Assembly (NCBI RefSeq): GCF_009832865.1
Contig: NZ_CP047130.1
Coordinates: 3,038,001-3,102,000, forward strand
Source: Colwellia sp. 20A7
Lineage (GTDB): Bacteria > Pseudomonadota > Gammaproteobacteria > Enterobacterales > Alteromonadaceae
Length of the DNA stretch: 64,000 bases
Reading direction: 5' to 3'
Position 1 is the stretch's first letter. The number at the start of each line of letters is the position of its first letter. The position numbers were made by a program, and so were the translations under genes. Below the pieces are notes generated by a model. That model did no database searches and was not told the origin of the DNA. It worked only from the letters and a program-made list of their open reading frames with translations. Positions 43,719 through 54,500 of the stretch are shown in pieces.

Positions 43719-45140
43719 ATGAAAGTAAATCCAGCTTTTCTCTATTCATTGCTTGCTCTTAGCATCTCAACGTTAACGATGAGTTCAGACGTGTACGCTA
43801 AAAATAAAGCAGCAGATGAACGTTGGTTTGAAGTTGAAGTGATACTATTCCAACAGTTAGGTAATAAAACAGAATTAAAAGAGCAATTCCCTGAAGATAT
43901 TAATGTATCTAGTTTGCCTAATTACCAAAAATCGTTTGATTTATTGGGGCCTCACATCCAGCCAGATTTAACAAACATAAAACGATTTTTGCCACTTTGT
44001 GCTAAAGAGAGTGAAAATAATACTCAACCATTATTGTTACATTCTCTAAAGAGTACTAATGCTGATTTTGATAAAAAAATTAATGATATGGCACGAATAG
44101 CTGCCATCAATATAGCTGAATTAGATGAAATAATAGATACCTATACGTCAAATATACAACTAGAAAATTTAACTAAAAAGCTTCTTTCTACTGACATTAT
44201 ATGTGCTATTTCACAACAAGAGATGGAGATGTTATTCGATGAAGAGCAGCTCGCTAATATGAATATAAATTCAGTCGAGGTAGATGCACTTCCAAATAAG
44301 TTAAATGCTTTAGGTATACACAATGAATACAATCCTTACTTAATTTCTGATGAATCTTTGCTATTAAATGATATTAGTCAACGACTACGCTGGAGCAAAA
44401 CATTTAAACCTCTTTTACATTTTGGCTGGCGACAAGTAGGTGTAACGCAAAAAGATGCTAGTCCACTTAAATTATTTGCGGGTCAACATATAGCGCATGA
44501 ATACCAAAAAGCATTACAAGAATATCAACTTGAGATTCAGGAAGAAAAGTCATTAGAAGAGAATTTGGTTCATCAATTAGCTAAAACACAAATCACAGCA
44601 CCTAGTACAGTATTGACTACCAACGAAAGATCTAATGATAATCAACAAGCATTAAACCAACTATTTAGTCGTTTTAATGCTTTAACTAGAGAGCCTATTG
44701 ATACTAATACAATTAATAATGCAGTTAACCATATTAGCAAACAAAACTTAGAAACTATTATAGCAACTAGCGCTGCCGAATCAGTAATGCTCAAGCAGAG
44801 CTCAGATCTAGGAACCCCACCTAAAGCACCAATACAGCCTTGGTTTTTAGACGGTTTTATTAAAATACATTTAGATCATTACCTTTATATAACTGCAGAT
44901 TTCAACGTATTTAATGAAAATAACATTGAAAAAATAATTAAAAATGAGCCTGCTAATATTGATGCTGCTGTTAGCAATGCAGACAGTGAAATAAAACTTA
45001 TCAACTTTAGTCAAAATCGTCGGGTAATAACAGGTGAAATACACTATTTTGATCACCCTTACATTGGCATGATAGTGCAAATAAGACGCTTCGATCCAAC
45101 AAAGCCAGAAGGTGAACAAGTAAGCCAATCGATTAAGTAA
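43719..45140 (+). CDS. csiV: CsiV family protein
   Basis: 473 residues. A signal peptide (about 1-27, ending VYA) is followed by RWFEVEVILFQQ, the conserved start of the CsiV family. The C-terminus carries a second conserved block (FKIHLDHYLYITADFN-like, then SQNRRVITGEIHYFDHPYIGMIVQIRRF). CsiV is a periplasmic protein first described in Vibrio cholerae, with a role in response to D-amino acids and cell-envelope integrity. The mfd-csiV order is conserved in related genera. The long central helical insertion (about 255-380) is poorly conserved. Confidence 0.85.
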   Translation: MKVNPAFLYSLLALSISTLTMSSDVYAKNKAADERWFEVEVILFQQLGNKTELKEQFPEDINVSSLPNYQKSFDLLGPHIQPDLTNIKRFLPLCAKESENNTQPLLLHSLKSTNADFDKKINDMARIAAINIAELDEIIDTYTSNIQLENLTKKLLSTDIICAISQQEMEMLFDEEQLANMNINSVEVDALPNKLNALGIHNEYNPYLISDESLLLNDISQRLRWSKTFKPLLHFGWRQVGVTQKDASPLKLFAGQHIAHEYQKALQEYQLEIQEEKSLEENLVHQLAKTQITAPSTVLTTNERSNDNQQALNQLFSRFNALTREPIDTNTINNAVNHISKQNLETIIATSAAESVMLKQSSDLGTPPKAPIQPWFLDGFIKIHLDHYLYITADFNVFNENNIEKIIKNEPANIDAAVSNADSEIKLINFSQNRRVITGEIHYFDHPYIGMIVQIRRFDPTKPEGEQVSQSIK

Positions 45141-45204
45141 CCTTCGCCAATAGAAAGTAATCTTTTAATAGAAATCACATAGTAATAAATTTAATAGGAA
45201 TACC

Positions 45205-45483
45205 ATGAACAAAGAAACTGAAATCCAAGCTGCAGTCTTTCGTCGTTTATTAGCTCACTTAGATAGTAGAAAAGATGTACAAAATATTGAACTGATGAAT
45301 TTAGCAGGGTTTTGTCGTAATTGTTTTAGTAAATGGACCGTAGCTGAAGCTGAGAAACTTGGTGTCGCTGTCGATATCGATAGCGCTCGTGAGCAAGTAT
45401 ACGGTATGCCTTACGGTGAATGGAAAGAAAAGCATCAACTACCAGCAACCGAAGAGCAACTTGCTAAATTTAATAAAAGCTAA
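45205..45483 (+). CDS. DUF1244 domain protein
   Basis: 92 residues, soluble. Almost the whole protein is the DUF1244 domain, with the conserved NLAGFCRNCFSKWTVAEAE and YGMPYGEWKEKHQ motifs, the latter including a pair of Cys (CRNC) that might bind metal. The function is unknown; the family is widespread in proteobacteria. It lies 65 bp after csiV on the same strand and ends at a strong terminator (45541-45585), closing the mfd-csiV-DUF1244 unit. Confidence 0.9.
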   Translation: MNKETEIQAAVFRRLLAHLDSRKDVQNIELMNLAGFCRNCFSKWTVAEAEKLGVAVDIDSAREQVYGMPYGEWKEKHQLPATEEQLAKFNKS

Positions 45484-45540
45484 CGAAATAAATTAAAATG
45501 ACCAAGATTATAAAGTAGTCGCTAACGTAAATGAGCAAAT

Positions 45541-45585
45541 AAATGATAATTCTCTAAAATTTAATATAGTAGAGAGTTATCATTT
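45541..45585 (+). terminator. terminator of the mfd-csiV-DUF1244 unit
   Basis: AAATGATAATTCTCTA and TAGAGAGTTATCATTT pair over 16 bp with one G-U, followed by TTATA. Confidence 0.75.
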
Positions 45586-46257
45586 TTATAATTTATCTTG
45601 TTAAGAACATCTGACCAACTACCATACCCACTATAAAACGTGTGTTTTACTCTCTTCTGATTATCAACTATATCGACAATATTAAAACAAATTTCATTTC
45701 TGCTTTAAGAACTCATAATTATATTAAATCTTTAAATACTAAGAAATCATTATATTTAAGACGTAAAAAATTGTTACATCTAATAAGTTAAAAAAAATCA
45801 ATTGTTCTTTTTTTGTACTTAAAATTGAAGATTAAATACAATATTTCATGTAAAAACAACCTAAATGATTGATTAAATTATACTTTACCCATAGTTCGAT
45901 AATCAAGCAACTAGTAACGAAAACTTTACTAACACTAAAAAAGCATAAGTAATTGATTTGTATGCATTTAAAATCTAAATCCTGACTTTTTTTACTATGT
46001 GCAAATTTTTCAGTAAGAATAAACAACCTCATACCTAAGTATAAAAAAACCATAACTACTTGTTTTAAAATAAATTTATATCAAATCTATTGTTTTTTTT
46101 TATCGATAAATTAAAATATTACAATTGATGTTGCCTTATGAAGCGCTAAGTACTAGTATTTTAAAGGTTAATTTCTGCCGTTAGAGCAAAATAATATTAG
46201 GATTAACACTTTACTTAAACACTGCAAGTAACCACGATAGTGGTTCAGGGAGAAAAT
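45586..46257. other. long AT-rich intergenic region upstream of the TonB receptor
   Basis: About 670 bp with no convincing gene. The one moderate minus-strand open frame (45832-46053) has no good start context and looks like chance. The region probably holds the promoter and operator of the TonB receptor gene; poly-T and poly-A runs are common but no recognised operator was found. Confidence 0.4.
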
Positions 46258-49191
46258 ATGTATAACAATACTAAAATAGCAAAAGCTGTTCGTTTAGCCG
46301 TCATGTTCGGTGCCAGCGCAACAGCTGCAATGAGTTCAACCTCATTTGCTGCTTCTGAAGAAAGTGCAGAACAAATCGAAAAAATCGAAGTAACAGGTTC
46401 TCGTATCAAACGTGCAAACATTCATAGTACAAGCCCTATTACAACAATATCAGCTGAAGATATTAAAGTATCTGGTATTACTCGTATCGAAGATGTTTTA
46501 AATGAAATGCCAGCCATTTTTGCTGACCAAACGTCTGGTACAGCAAATGGTGCAACGGGTACAGCTACTGTTAACTTACGTAACTTAGGTGCTGTTCGTA
46601 CCTTAACGTTAATGAATGGTCGTCGATTACCGTCTGGTTCACCTGCAGCAGGTGGTTCGGGTGCTGATATTAACCAAATACCAGCAGCGCTAGTAGAGCG
46701 TGTAGAAGTATTAACGGGTGGTGCTTCTGCAACATACGGCTCGGATGCTATTGCAGGTGTTGTTAACTTTATCATGAAAAAAGATTTTGAAGGCGTGCAG
46801 TTTGAATATCAAAACAGCTTTTATCAACACAATAACGACCATACTGATATGCAACGTGCGGTAAATGATGTTGGTTTTGCTTTACCTTCAAGTAATGTAA
46901 CGGATGGTGATGCTAACGACTTTTCATTAATAATCGGTAGTAATACTGCTGATGGTAAAGGTAACGTTACCTTATATGCAACATATCGTGATATTAAAGC
47001 TGTTACTCAAGATAATCGTGACTATAGTGCTTGTGCTATAGATATTGATAGCTCTGGTCAGCGTGTATGTGGTGGTTCAAGTACTATAGCTGAAGGTCGC
47101 TTTACTGATTTTGGTGGTGCTAATGATGGTAATAGTTTCGATTACATGGTTCAGGGTGATCAGTTTGTAGATCGTGCAGGAACATTATATAACTACGGCC
47201 CATTAAACTATTTCCAACGTCCTGATAAACGTAAAACTTTTGGTGGTTTTGCGCATTATGAAATTAATGAGTTTGCTGAAGTTTATGCTGAAGCTAGCTA
47301 CATGGATGACAGAAGTGTTGCGCAAATAGCACCTTCAGGCGCTTTCTTTGTTACAGATAGCTTAAATTGTGATAATCCACTTATGTCAGATCAACAGTTT
47401 GATGCAATTTGTGGTAGTCATGGTTTAACAGCAAGTGATAGCCAAACAGTATATGTTGGGCGTCGTAATGTTGAAGGTGGTCCACGTCAAGATGATTTAA
47501 GACATACGTCATCACGTTTTGTTCTTGGTGTTCGTGGGTATATTAACGATGACTGGTCTTATGATGCATCTGCGAACTTTGGTTCAGTTGCTTATTTAGA
47601 AACTTATCGTAACGAAATGTCAATCACTAACATTAAACGTGCGCTGAATGTTAAAGATGTTGATGGTGTTGCAACTTGTCAATCTGTCATTGATGGTTCA
47701 GATCCAAATTGTGTACCGTGGAATGTATTTGAAGAAGGTGGTGTTACTCAAGATTCTCTAGATTACCTAATTAAAAAACTATATTCTCGTGGTGATACCA
47801 AAAGTACACAACTTACTGGTTTCGTATCGGGTGATTTAACAGAGTCAGGCTTCGTTGTTCCAGGGACTTCTACCGGTGCAGGTGTTGTTTTTGGCTATGA
47901 ATACCGTAAAGAATCATTAAACCTAGAACCTGATGATGGCTTTACATCTGGTGATGGTGCTGGTCAAGGTGGTCCAACGTCAGGTGTTAAAGGTGAATAT
48001 TCAGTAACGGATCTATTTACTGAATTTAACTTACCACTTATCGAAGATGCTGCATTTGCCCAGGAATTAGGTTTAGAATTAGCCTATCGTTATTCAGATT
48101 ATTCAGTAGAAGGTACTACTGATAAGTCTACCGATACTTATAAAGTAGCACTTAATTGGGCTGTTAACGACGACGTTCGTTTACGTGCTAGTTACCAACG
48201 CGCAGTTCGTACAGGTAATGTACGTGAGTTATTTGCAGCAAATACAATTGGTTTATTTAACTGGACAGATCCTTGTGGAACTGATCCTACGTTAACTCAG
48301 GAGCAATGTGCTCGTACTGGTGTTTCTGCTGAAAATTATGGTTCTGCTAACTTAATTAGCCCTGCAGGCCAATATAACTCTGTTTCTGGTGGTAACTTAG
48401 ATATTAGACCTGAAAAGTCAGACACAATTTCATTAGGTTTGATTTTATCACCTAGCTTCCTTGATGGATTAGATATCACATTTGATTATTTTAATATTCA
48501 AATTGAAGATGCAATCCAAGCAAAAGGCGCTGCAATTGTTCATAACGAATGTGCGGTTGATAACCTTCAATCTTCATGTGACTTGATCAATCGTAATCCA
48601 AATAGTAGTGCATTATGGGTTGGACAAGATAGTATTATTGATACAAATAGTAATATTGGTTTCATCGAAACATCAGGTATCGATATTGATGCTTCTTATG
48701 AGCTTTCATTAAATGATATGGGCGATATTCGTTTCAATTTAGTTGGTACTTATTTGATGCAACTTGATACTCAAAACACTCCGGGTATTGCTATTGATTC
48801 TTGTGAAGGTTATTGGGATCGTTCAGTATGTGGTTCTTCTTCTCCTAAATGGCGTAGTAACTTACGTGCAGCTTGGATAACTCCATGGGATGCAACAGTT
48901 ACAGCAACATGGCGCTACTTTGGTGAAGTTAATGAGTTCACACGTAACAGTACTACAAACGCGATTGAAAATGGTCCAACTACATTAGGTGCTCAAAGTT
49001 ATTTAGATCTTGCTGCATCATTTAATACCTTTGAACATGTAACAGTACGTGTAGGTGTAAATAACATTCTTGATAGAAGTCCACCAATCGTACCAAATGC
49101 ACCATCAGGTAGTGGTAATGGTAACACATTCCCTGGCGCATATGATGCACTAGGTCGTCTAATTCATGCAGGTGTAACAATTAGTTTCTAA
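46258..49191 (+). CDS. TonB-dependent receptor
   Basis: 977 residues from the ATG at 46258, which has GGGAG 7 nt upstream; a GTG six codons earlier is less likely. Signal peptide about 1-30 (ending SFAA). A TonB-box/plug start IEKIEVTGSRIKRANI is followed by the plug (about 45-170, with NLRNLGAVRTLTLMNGRRLPSG and YGSDAIAGVVNFIMKK), then a 22-strand beta-barrel ending in the expected aromatic residue (GVTISF). The RIKRAN and long-plug type is common in marine Alteromonadales receptors for carbohydrates or peptides. The neighbouring TPR-sulfotransferase gene is a frequent companion. The substrate is unknown. A clean intrinsic terminator follows at 49217. Confidence 0.94.
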   Translation: MYNNTKIAKAVRLAVMFGASATAAMSSTSFAASEESAEQIEKIEVTGSRIKRANIHSTSPITTISAEDIKVSGITRIEDVLNEMPAIFADQTSGTANGATGTATVNLRNLGAVRTLTLMNGRRLPSGSPAAGGSGADINQIPAALVERVEVLTGGASATYGSDAIAGVVNFIMKKDFEGVQFEYQNSFYQHNNDHTDMQRAVNDVGFALPSSNVTDGDANDFSLIIGSNTADGKGNVTLYATYRDIKAVTQDNRDYSACAIDIDSSGQRVCGGSSTIAEGRFTDFGGANDGNSFDYMVQGDQFVDRAGTLYNYGPLNYFQRPDKRKTFGGFAHYEINEFAEVYAEASYMDDRSVAQIAPSGAFFVTDSLNCDNPLMSDQQFDAICGSHGLTASDSQTVYVGRRNVEGGPRQDDLRHTSSRFVLGVRGYINDDWSYDASANFGSVAYLETYRNEMSITNIKRALNVKDVDGVATCQSVIDGSDPNCVPWNVFEEGGVTQDSLDYLIKKLYSRGDTKSTQLTGFVSGDLTESGFVVPGTSTGAGVVFGYEYRKESLNLEPDDGFTSGDGAGQGGPTSGVKGEYSVTDLFTEFNLPLIEDAAFAQELGLELAYRYSDYSVEGTTDKSTDTYKVALNWAVNDDVRLRASYQRAVRTGNVRELFAANTIGLFNWTDPCGTDPTLTQEQCARTGVSAENYGSANLISPAGQYNSVSGGNLDIRPEKSDTISLGLILSPSFLDGLDITFDYFNIQIEDAIQAKGAAIVHNECAVDNLQSSCDLINRNPNSSALWVGQDSIIDTNSNIGFIETSGIDIDASYELSLNDMGDIRFNLVGTYLMQLDTQNTPGIAIDSCEGYWDRSVCGSSSPKWRSNLRAAWITPWDATVTATWRYFGEVNEFTRNSTTNAIENGPTTLGAQSYLDLAASFNTFEHVTVRVGVNNILDRSPPIVPNAPSGSGNGNTFPGAYDALGRLIHAGVTISF

Positions 49192-49216
49192 TTGCCATTT
49201 GTTTGTAATGTAAACC

Positions 49217-49247
49217 AAAAGAGCCAATATTGTATTGGCTCTTTTTT
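49217..49247 (+). terminator. intrinsic terminator after the TonB receptor gene
   Basis: AAAAGAGCCAATA and TATTGGCTCTTTT form a perfect 13-bp stem with a TTG loop and a run of T residues. Confidence 0.92.
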
Positions 49248-49351
49248 TATCTAGCTAATATCATATATACTTTATTATCGTTTGTGTTTAACAAGTATTT
49301 GGGCATAAATAGAGCAAAGTTATTTCCTCATTAAAATTTAATTATGACACT

Positions 49352-51019
49352 ATGAAATCTGAAGTTACAATCGAAAATGCTTTACGACTACTAAACGCAA
49401 ATAAATTAGACGAAGGTCAAACTGTACTTGAATGTTTATTGCTGCAAGACCCTACGAATATCCAAATACATCAGTTATTAGTTAAAATAGGCTTTGCAAA
49501 TAAAAATTACACGTTAGCTGAAAAACATTTAATTAAACTGTTATCTTTTAAACCTTTATCTGAAGATTATTTTAATACATTAACTGAGTTGTATAGAGCC
49601 CAATCTCGTTGGCAGGATCTAGCAGCTTTGTATGAACAAAAATCCAAAAATAAAACTAATAGTTCGACAATTTTTTTCAACTGCGCCTATTATCAGAAAC
49701 TTGCGGGTAATTTTGAGCAAGCCATTATTTTTTATAATAAAGCGCTCGCCATCGGTATTGATAAAGGTTATGAAGTATCTTTAAACGTAGCAACCATTTT
49801 TAGTGAACACTTATCTGAACCAGATAAAGCCATCGACATTCTCACTAAAGCGATTGTTAAATACCCTAAACAAGATTCTTTATTGTATAACTTAGCCAAT
49901 TTATATGAACAGTTAGGTGATAAAGATAAGGCGCTACATTATTTTCAATCAGCTTACACAATCAATCCTACAAATTATACTGCGCTAGCTAGACAAGCTG
50001 ATATTTGTAAAATTGAAAATGAAGATAATCCATTAATTGACCAATTGAAAAATGCTTTCTTAAACCCAGATATAACACAGTCAGATAAGATCAATGTTGG
50101 TTATGCTCTAGGAAAGGTTTTTGATGATATTGAAGCCTATGAGCTTGCTTTTCATTATTACCAACAGACTAATGAATTAGATAAAAAGATGCTACCACCA
50201 TACGACCCTGTAAAGTTTGAACATACAATAGACAGTATTATAGCTACTTTCAATAAGCAGTGGTTTACTGCTTTAGATACCAAAAACGCTATCAGCACTT
50301 CACCTGTTTTTATCTGTGGCATGTTTAGATCAGGTTCGACACTTTGCGAACAAATATTAGCAGCGCATACAGATATCAGCATTGGAGGCGAACAGGAATT
50401 CTTTCATCGCTTAATGTTTAATAATTACCCTGAATTTCCATTGAATGTTGTTGATGAGATGCAATTAGAGCGACAAAAAGATAAATTACTTTCAGACTAC
50501 CTAACTGAAATTAATCGCTTTAAAAACAGTGGCGAGCAGTTGACAGATAAACGGCCCGATAATTTTTTATATTTAGGCGTGATTAAATTACTTATGCCAA
50601 ATGCTAAAGTTATATGGACTACACGTTCAATATTAGATAACTGTTTATCAATTTATTTTTTGCGTTTAGGCTCTTCTATGCCTTATGCGACAGAGCTCAA
50701 AAACATTATTCACTTTTACCAGCAACAAGAAAGGTTAATGGCGCATTGGCAATCATTGTTTCCGGAAGATATTTTAACATTTAATTATGATAATCTAATC
50801 CATTCACCTACAGAGCAGACCCAACGTTTACTTTCTTTTATAGGTTTGCCTTGGGAAGATAGCTGCCTTAATTTTCATCAATATGAAAACCAAGTTAAAA
50901 CGGCCAGTGTTTGGCAGGTAAGAAGACCCCTATATAACAGCTCTTCAGGAAGATGGAATAATTACAAAAAAAATTTAAAGACTTTATTACCTTTAAGGTT
51001 ACTCCATAACATTGAGTAA
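49352..51019 (+). CDS. TPR repeat protein with sulfotransferase domain
   Basis: 555 residues. The N-terminal half (about 1-250) consists of TPR units such as LLYNLANLYEQLGDKDKALHYFQSAYTINP. The C-terminal half (about 310-530) is a sulfotransferase domain with the 5'-phosphosulfate loop FICGMFRSGSTLCEQILAAH and a 3'-phosphate-binding TTRSILDNCLSIYFLR segment. Sulfotransferases of this type use PAPS, which the cysDNC genes elsewhere in the window could supply. Genes of this family often follow TonB receptors in marine gammaproteobacteria; the acceptor is not known. The receptor terminator at 49217-49247 lies between the two genes, so it may have its own promoter. Confidence 0.9.
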   Translation: MKSEVTIENALRLLNANKLDEGQTVLECLLLQDPTNIQIHQLLVKIGFANKNYTLAEKHLIKLLSFKPLSEDYFNTLTELYRAQSRWQDLAALYEQKSKNKTNSSTIFFNCAYYQKLAGNFEQAIIFYNKALAIGIDKGYEVSLNVATIFSEHLSEPDKAIDILTKAIVKYPKQDSLLYNLANLYEQLGDKDKALHYFQSAYTINPTNYTALARQADICKIENEDNPLIDQLKNAFLNPDITQSDKINVGYALGKVFDDIEAYELAFHYYQQTNELDKKMLPPYDPVKFEHTIDSIIATFNKQWFTALDTKNAISTSPVFICGMFRSGSTLCEQILAAHTDISIGGEQEFFHRLMFNNYPEFPLNVVDEMQLERQKDKLLSDYLTEINRFKNSGEQLTDKRPDNFLYLGVIKLLMPNAKVIWTTRSILDNCLSIYFLRLGSSMPYATELKNIIHFYQQQERLMAHWQSLFPEDILTFNYDNLIHSPTEQTQRLLSFIGLPWEDSCLNFHQYENQVKTASVWQVRRPLYNSSSGRWNNYKKNLKTLLPLRLLHNIE

Positions 51020-51110
51020 CCAATTAGCTATTTATATCAACATTAATAATATCACCAATACTCAGTTCAAAACAAAAACAGCTTCTATCACTCTGTTCTA
51101 AATAAAATGA

Positions 51111-51145
51111 GAACTCTTTTAACATTGAATATACGAAAGAGTTCT
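51111..51145 (+). terminator. hairpin downstream of the sulfotransferase, adjacent to MITE copy 1
   Basis: AGAACTCTTT (51110-51119) and AAAGAGTTCT (51136-51145) form a perfect 10-bp stem with a 16-nt loop. The MITE-like repeat begins 3 bp further on. Confidence 0.55.
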
Positions 51146-51147
51146 TA

Positions 51148-51280
51148 TACCAATCTCACTAGATATGTGATCATTTCTCCTTGCTAAAATCACCAACTAC
51201 ATCCTTATTTATTTAATAATTAGAACAACTAGTTATTGAAATAAATGCCTTGTATTTAGCAGTTTTTCTACGTATAAATT
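51148..51280. mobile_element. MITE-like repeat, copy 1 (truncated)
   Basis: The segment from TACCAATCTCACTAG to CTACGTATAAA matches 56271-56400 closely along its length, with scattered substitutions. It lacks the right-hand terminal repeat seen in the other copy. It contains no ORF. It lies between the sulfotransferase gene and the GGDEF-EAL gene, directly after a hairpin. Confidence 0.75.
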
Positions 51281-51556
51281 AGATTAGTAGAATTATGCAA
51301 CAAGTTAATAATCTCGTAAAATTCTACAATAATAACAGTGCAATTATATCTTTACTTCGGTTAACAAACATACAACAAAAATATTTACTTGAATCATAAT
51401 GATTGAGATAAATCTTTGCTATAATTGACAATATGATATGCATGCCAGTTTCAAGCGCTATTTTTTTATGAGAAATAACTGTGCTTTTAAGGTTAAAAAA
51501 AAGAGTTTTCGCTAATAGGAAAACTTAACTCCTATATTTAAGTGCGGATATTACTA
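51281..51556. other. intergenic region upstream of the GGDEF-EAL gene
   Basis: AT-rich; contains a short inverted repeat (GTAGAATT at about 51289, AATTCTAC at about 51320). No gene or recognised operator was seen. It probably holds the promoter of the gene starting at 51557. Confidence 0.35.
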
Positions 51557-54500
51557 ATGAAAACTGGTTCTCATAAAATAATTTCATTTATTTTAATTTT
51601 AACATTGATAACTATTGCAACTGTTTACTATCCTTTTAATAAAGGACGTAACGTCGCCGAAAGACATTCTCCTCTACTTAACGCTGCCATAAAAATTAAA
51701 CTTGAAGTAAGTACAGCACACTTGTGGTTTGAAGAAGTTATTAGTGGTGATAAAAATGTAAATATTGAAACTGTCTGGCTCCACCTTGATCAATCAGAAT
51801 GGTACGCCAAAGCCATGCTTGATGGCGCCACTTACGAAGAAACCGTATTCATCCCCCTAAACGATCCTCACTTACGTACTCAAATTGAAGTAACAATAGA
51901 GAACATTCATCATTTTCGAGAGATAGTACAAAAACGATGGGCATCAAAGTCAACATCTGGAATAGGCTCTGATTTAGACCAAGCGCTAGATCTCGCCTTT
52001 TTTGAACTGACAACGTCTGCCGATAATGTTGAAATATCGTTAAAAAAATCTATCGCTGCTGACATTCAGAAATTCAAAGATATACAGCTAGCATTAACTG
52101 TTTTTATTATGATATTGAGCCTAATAATAATTGGCTTATTTCTTCGCTACAATAAAAAACAACTCAAAAATATTGATGTATTAAAGAAGAATAAAGATAG
52201 TGCTCAAAAATCTCAGCACCAACTACAAAATATAATTAATGGTGCAAAATTAGGATACTGGGACTGGAACTATAAAACAGGCGAAAATCTTGTTAATGAT
52301 GAGTGGTTATCAATGCTTGGGCTCACTAGACAAGATATTACTAATCATATTAGTGATTGGGAAAAACTTATTCATCCAAATGATAAAGAGTATATAGAAA
52401 GCATTATTCAATCTCGTATTGCGTCTGGAAAAAACTACATGATTGAGTTCAGAATGAAGCATGCAGATGGCAGGTGGATATGGCTTAAAGGTTCAGGCTC
52501 TGTCATTAAATATGATGAAAACACTAACGAACCACTGCAAATTTGTGGAACACATCATGAAATAACAGCACGTAAACAAGCTGAATTACGCGAAAGATCA
52601 CGCTCTTATGTATTAGAACTCATTACACAAAATGAGCAACTTACCGTAGTGTTAGAAGCTATTGTACGCGGTGTTGAAGAAGAAAACACCGGTATGTTAT
52701 GTAGTGTTTTATTACTCGATGAGGCAAGTAAACACCTCTTAATTGGTGCTGCTCCCAGCCTACCTGACTTTTACAATAAAGCTATTCATGGAACTGAAAT
52801 TGGCTTTGGTGTTGGCTCTTGTGGTACAGCAGTATTTACGAATGAACGAGTGGTCGTTGAAGATATTCAAAATCATCCTTATTGGACGTTATACAAAGAT
52901 ATAGCAAGCAAGGCAGAATTGAGCTCATGTTGGTCAGAGCCGATACGTACTACTCAAGGTAAGGTGCTGGGTACTTTTGCCATTTATCATCGTACAGTCA
53001 ATACACCAACAGAAGATAATATTACATTAATTGAGCAGTCAGCTAATTTAGCAAGTATCGCTATTGAGAAAAGTAAATCTAACTTAGCTATAAAATCAAG
53101 AGATGAACAAATGCGCTTGGTATTGGCTGGAGCTGAATTAGGGTTTTGGGATTGGAATATAATAAAGAGCACAGTTGAAAGGAATGAACGCTGGGCTACG
53201 ATGCTAGGCTACACCCACGAAGAAATAAAACAAACCACAAGTCAGTGGTCAGATTTCATACATCCTGATGATAGAGAAAAGGCATGGCAATCAATTAATG
53301 ACGTATTAGAGAATCGTTCAAAATCTCATAGCCTTGAATATCGTATGTTAACAAAAGAAGGTGATGTTAGATGGATACATGACCAAGCAAATGTGATGCA
53401 GCGTGATATGGATGGTAAACCATTACGCATGAGCGGTATACATAATGATATTACTAACCGTAAGTTAGCAGAAGAGAAACTCAAGCTCGCCGCGAGCGTA
53501 TTCACACATGCACGAGAAAGTATCATTATCACTGACACCTCAGGCATAATTATTGATGTTAATGATACATTCACAACAATGACAGGCTATAGCCGTGAAG
53601 AAGCCATTGGGCAGAACCCACGTATTCTTAAATCAAGTCGCCAGTCATCTGAGTTTTATAACAATATGTGGGCAACCTTAGACGAAGAAGGCCATTGGCA
53701 AGGTGAACTTTGGAATTATCGTAAAAATGGCGACTTATTTGTTGAAATGAAAACGATAAGTGCCGTTCAAGATGAACAAGGAATCACAACCCATTATGTC
53801 GCCCTAGGTAATGATATTACGGCAATAAAAGAGCATCAAGATCAGTTAGAGCACATAGCGCATTACGATGTACTCACACGTTTACCAAACCGTGTATTGC
53901 TTGCTGATCGATTATCTCAAGCAATGTTACATTGTAGTCGTCACGAAGAGTCTCTTGCGGTTGTCTTTCTAGATCTCGATGGGTTTAAAGCGGTAAATGA
54001 TACTTATGGCCATGATATCGGTGATGAGTTATTGGTTACCCTTTCTGTTCGAATGCAAAAAGCATTACGAGAAGGAGATAGTTTAGCCCGCCTTGGCGGT
54101 GATGAATTTGTCGCTGTTTTAACGGATTTAGCACCATCAACTGCGGTTGATGATTGTGAGCCTGTCTTATCAAGACTATTACTAGCCGCGGCTGAGCCTA
54201 TTACTATTCGCGATACCGTATTAAATATATCAGCCAGTATTGGCGTAACGCTTTACCCACAAGATAATGTGAATGCTGATCAACTTATGCGCCATGCAGA
54301 TCAGGCCATGTATGTGGCTAAAGAGTCAGGAAAAAACCGTTATCATTTATTTGATACCGCACAAGATGTTGCCGTTAAAGTGCAACGAGAAAGTTTAGAA
54401 GCAATTCGTATTGCCTTAGAAAATGATCAGTTTGTGCTTTATTATCAGCCTAAAGTAAACATGAAAATAGGTACTGTGGTTGGAGTTGAAGCTCTTATTC

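Noticed and set aside
45832..46053. Minus-strand open frame of 73 codons upstream of the TonB receptor
   Set aside because: Poor start context and unlikely amino acid composition; AT-rich DNA gives such frames by chance.
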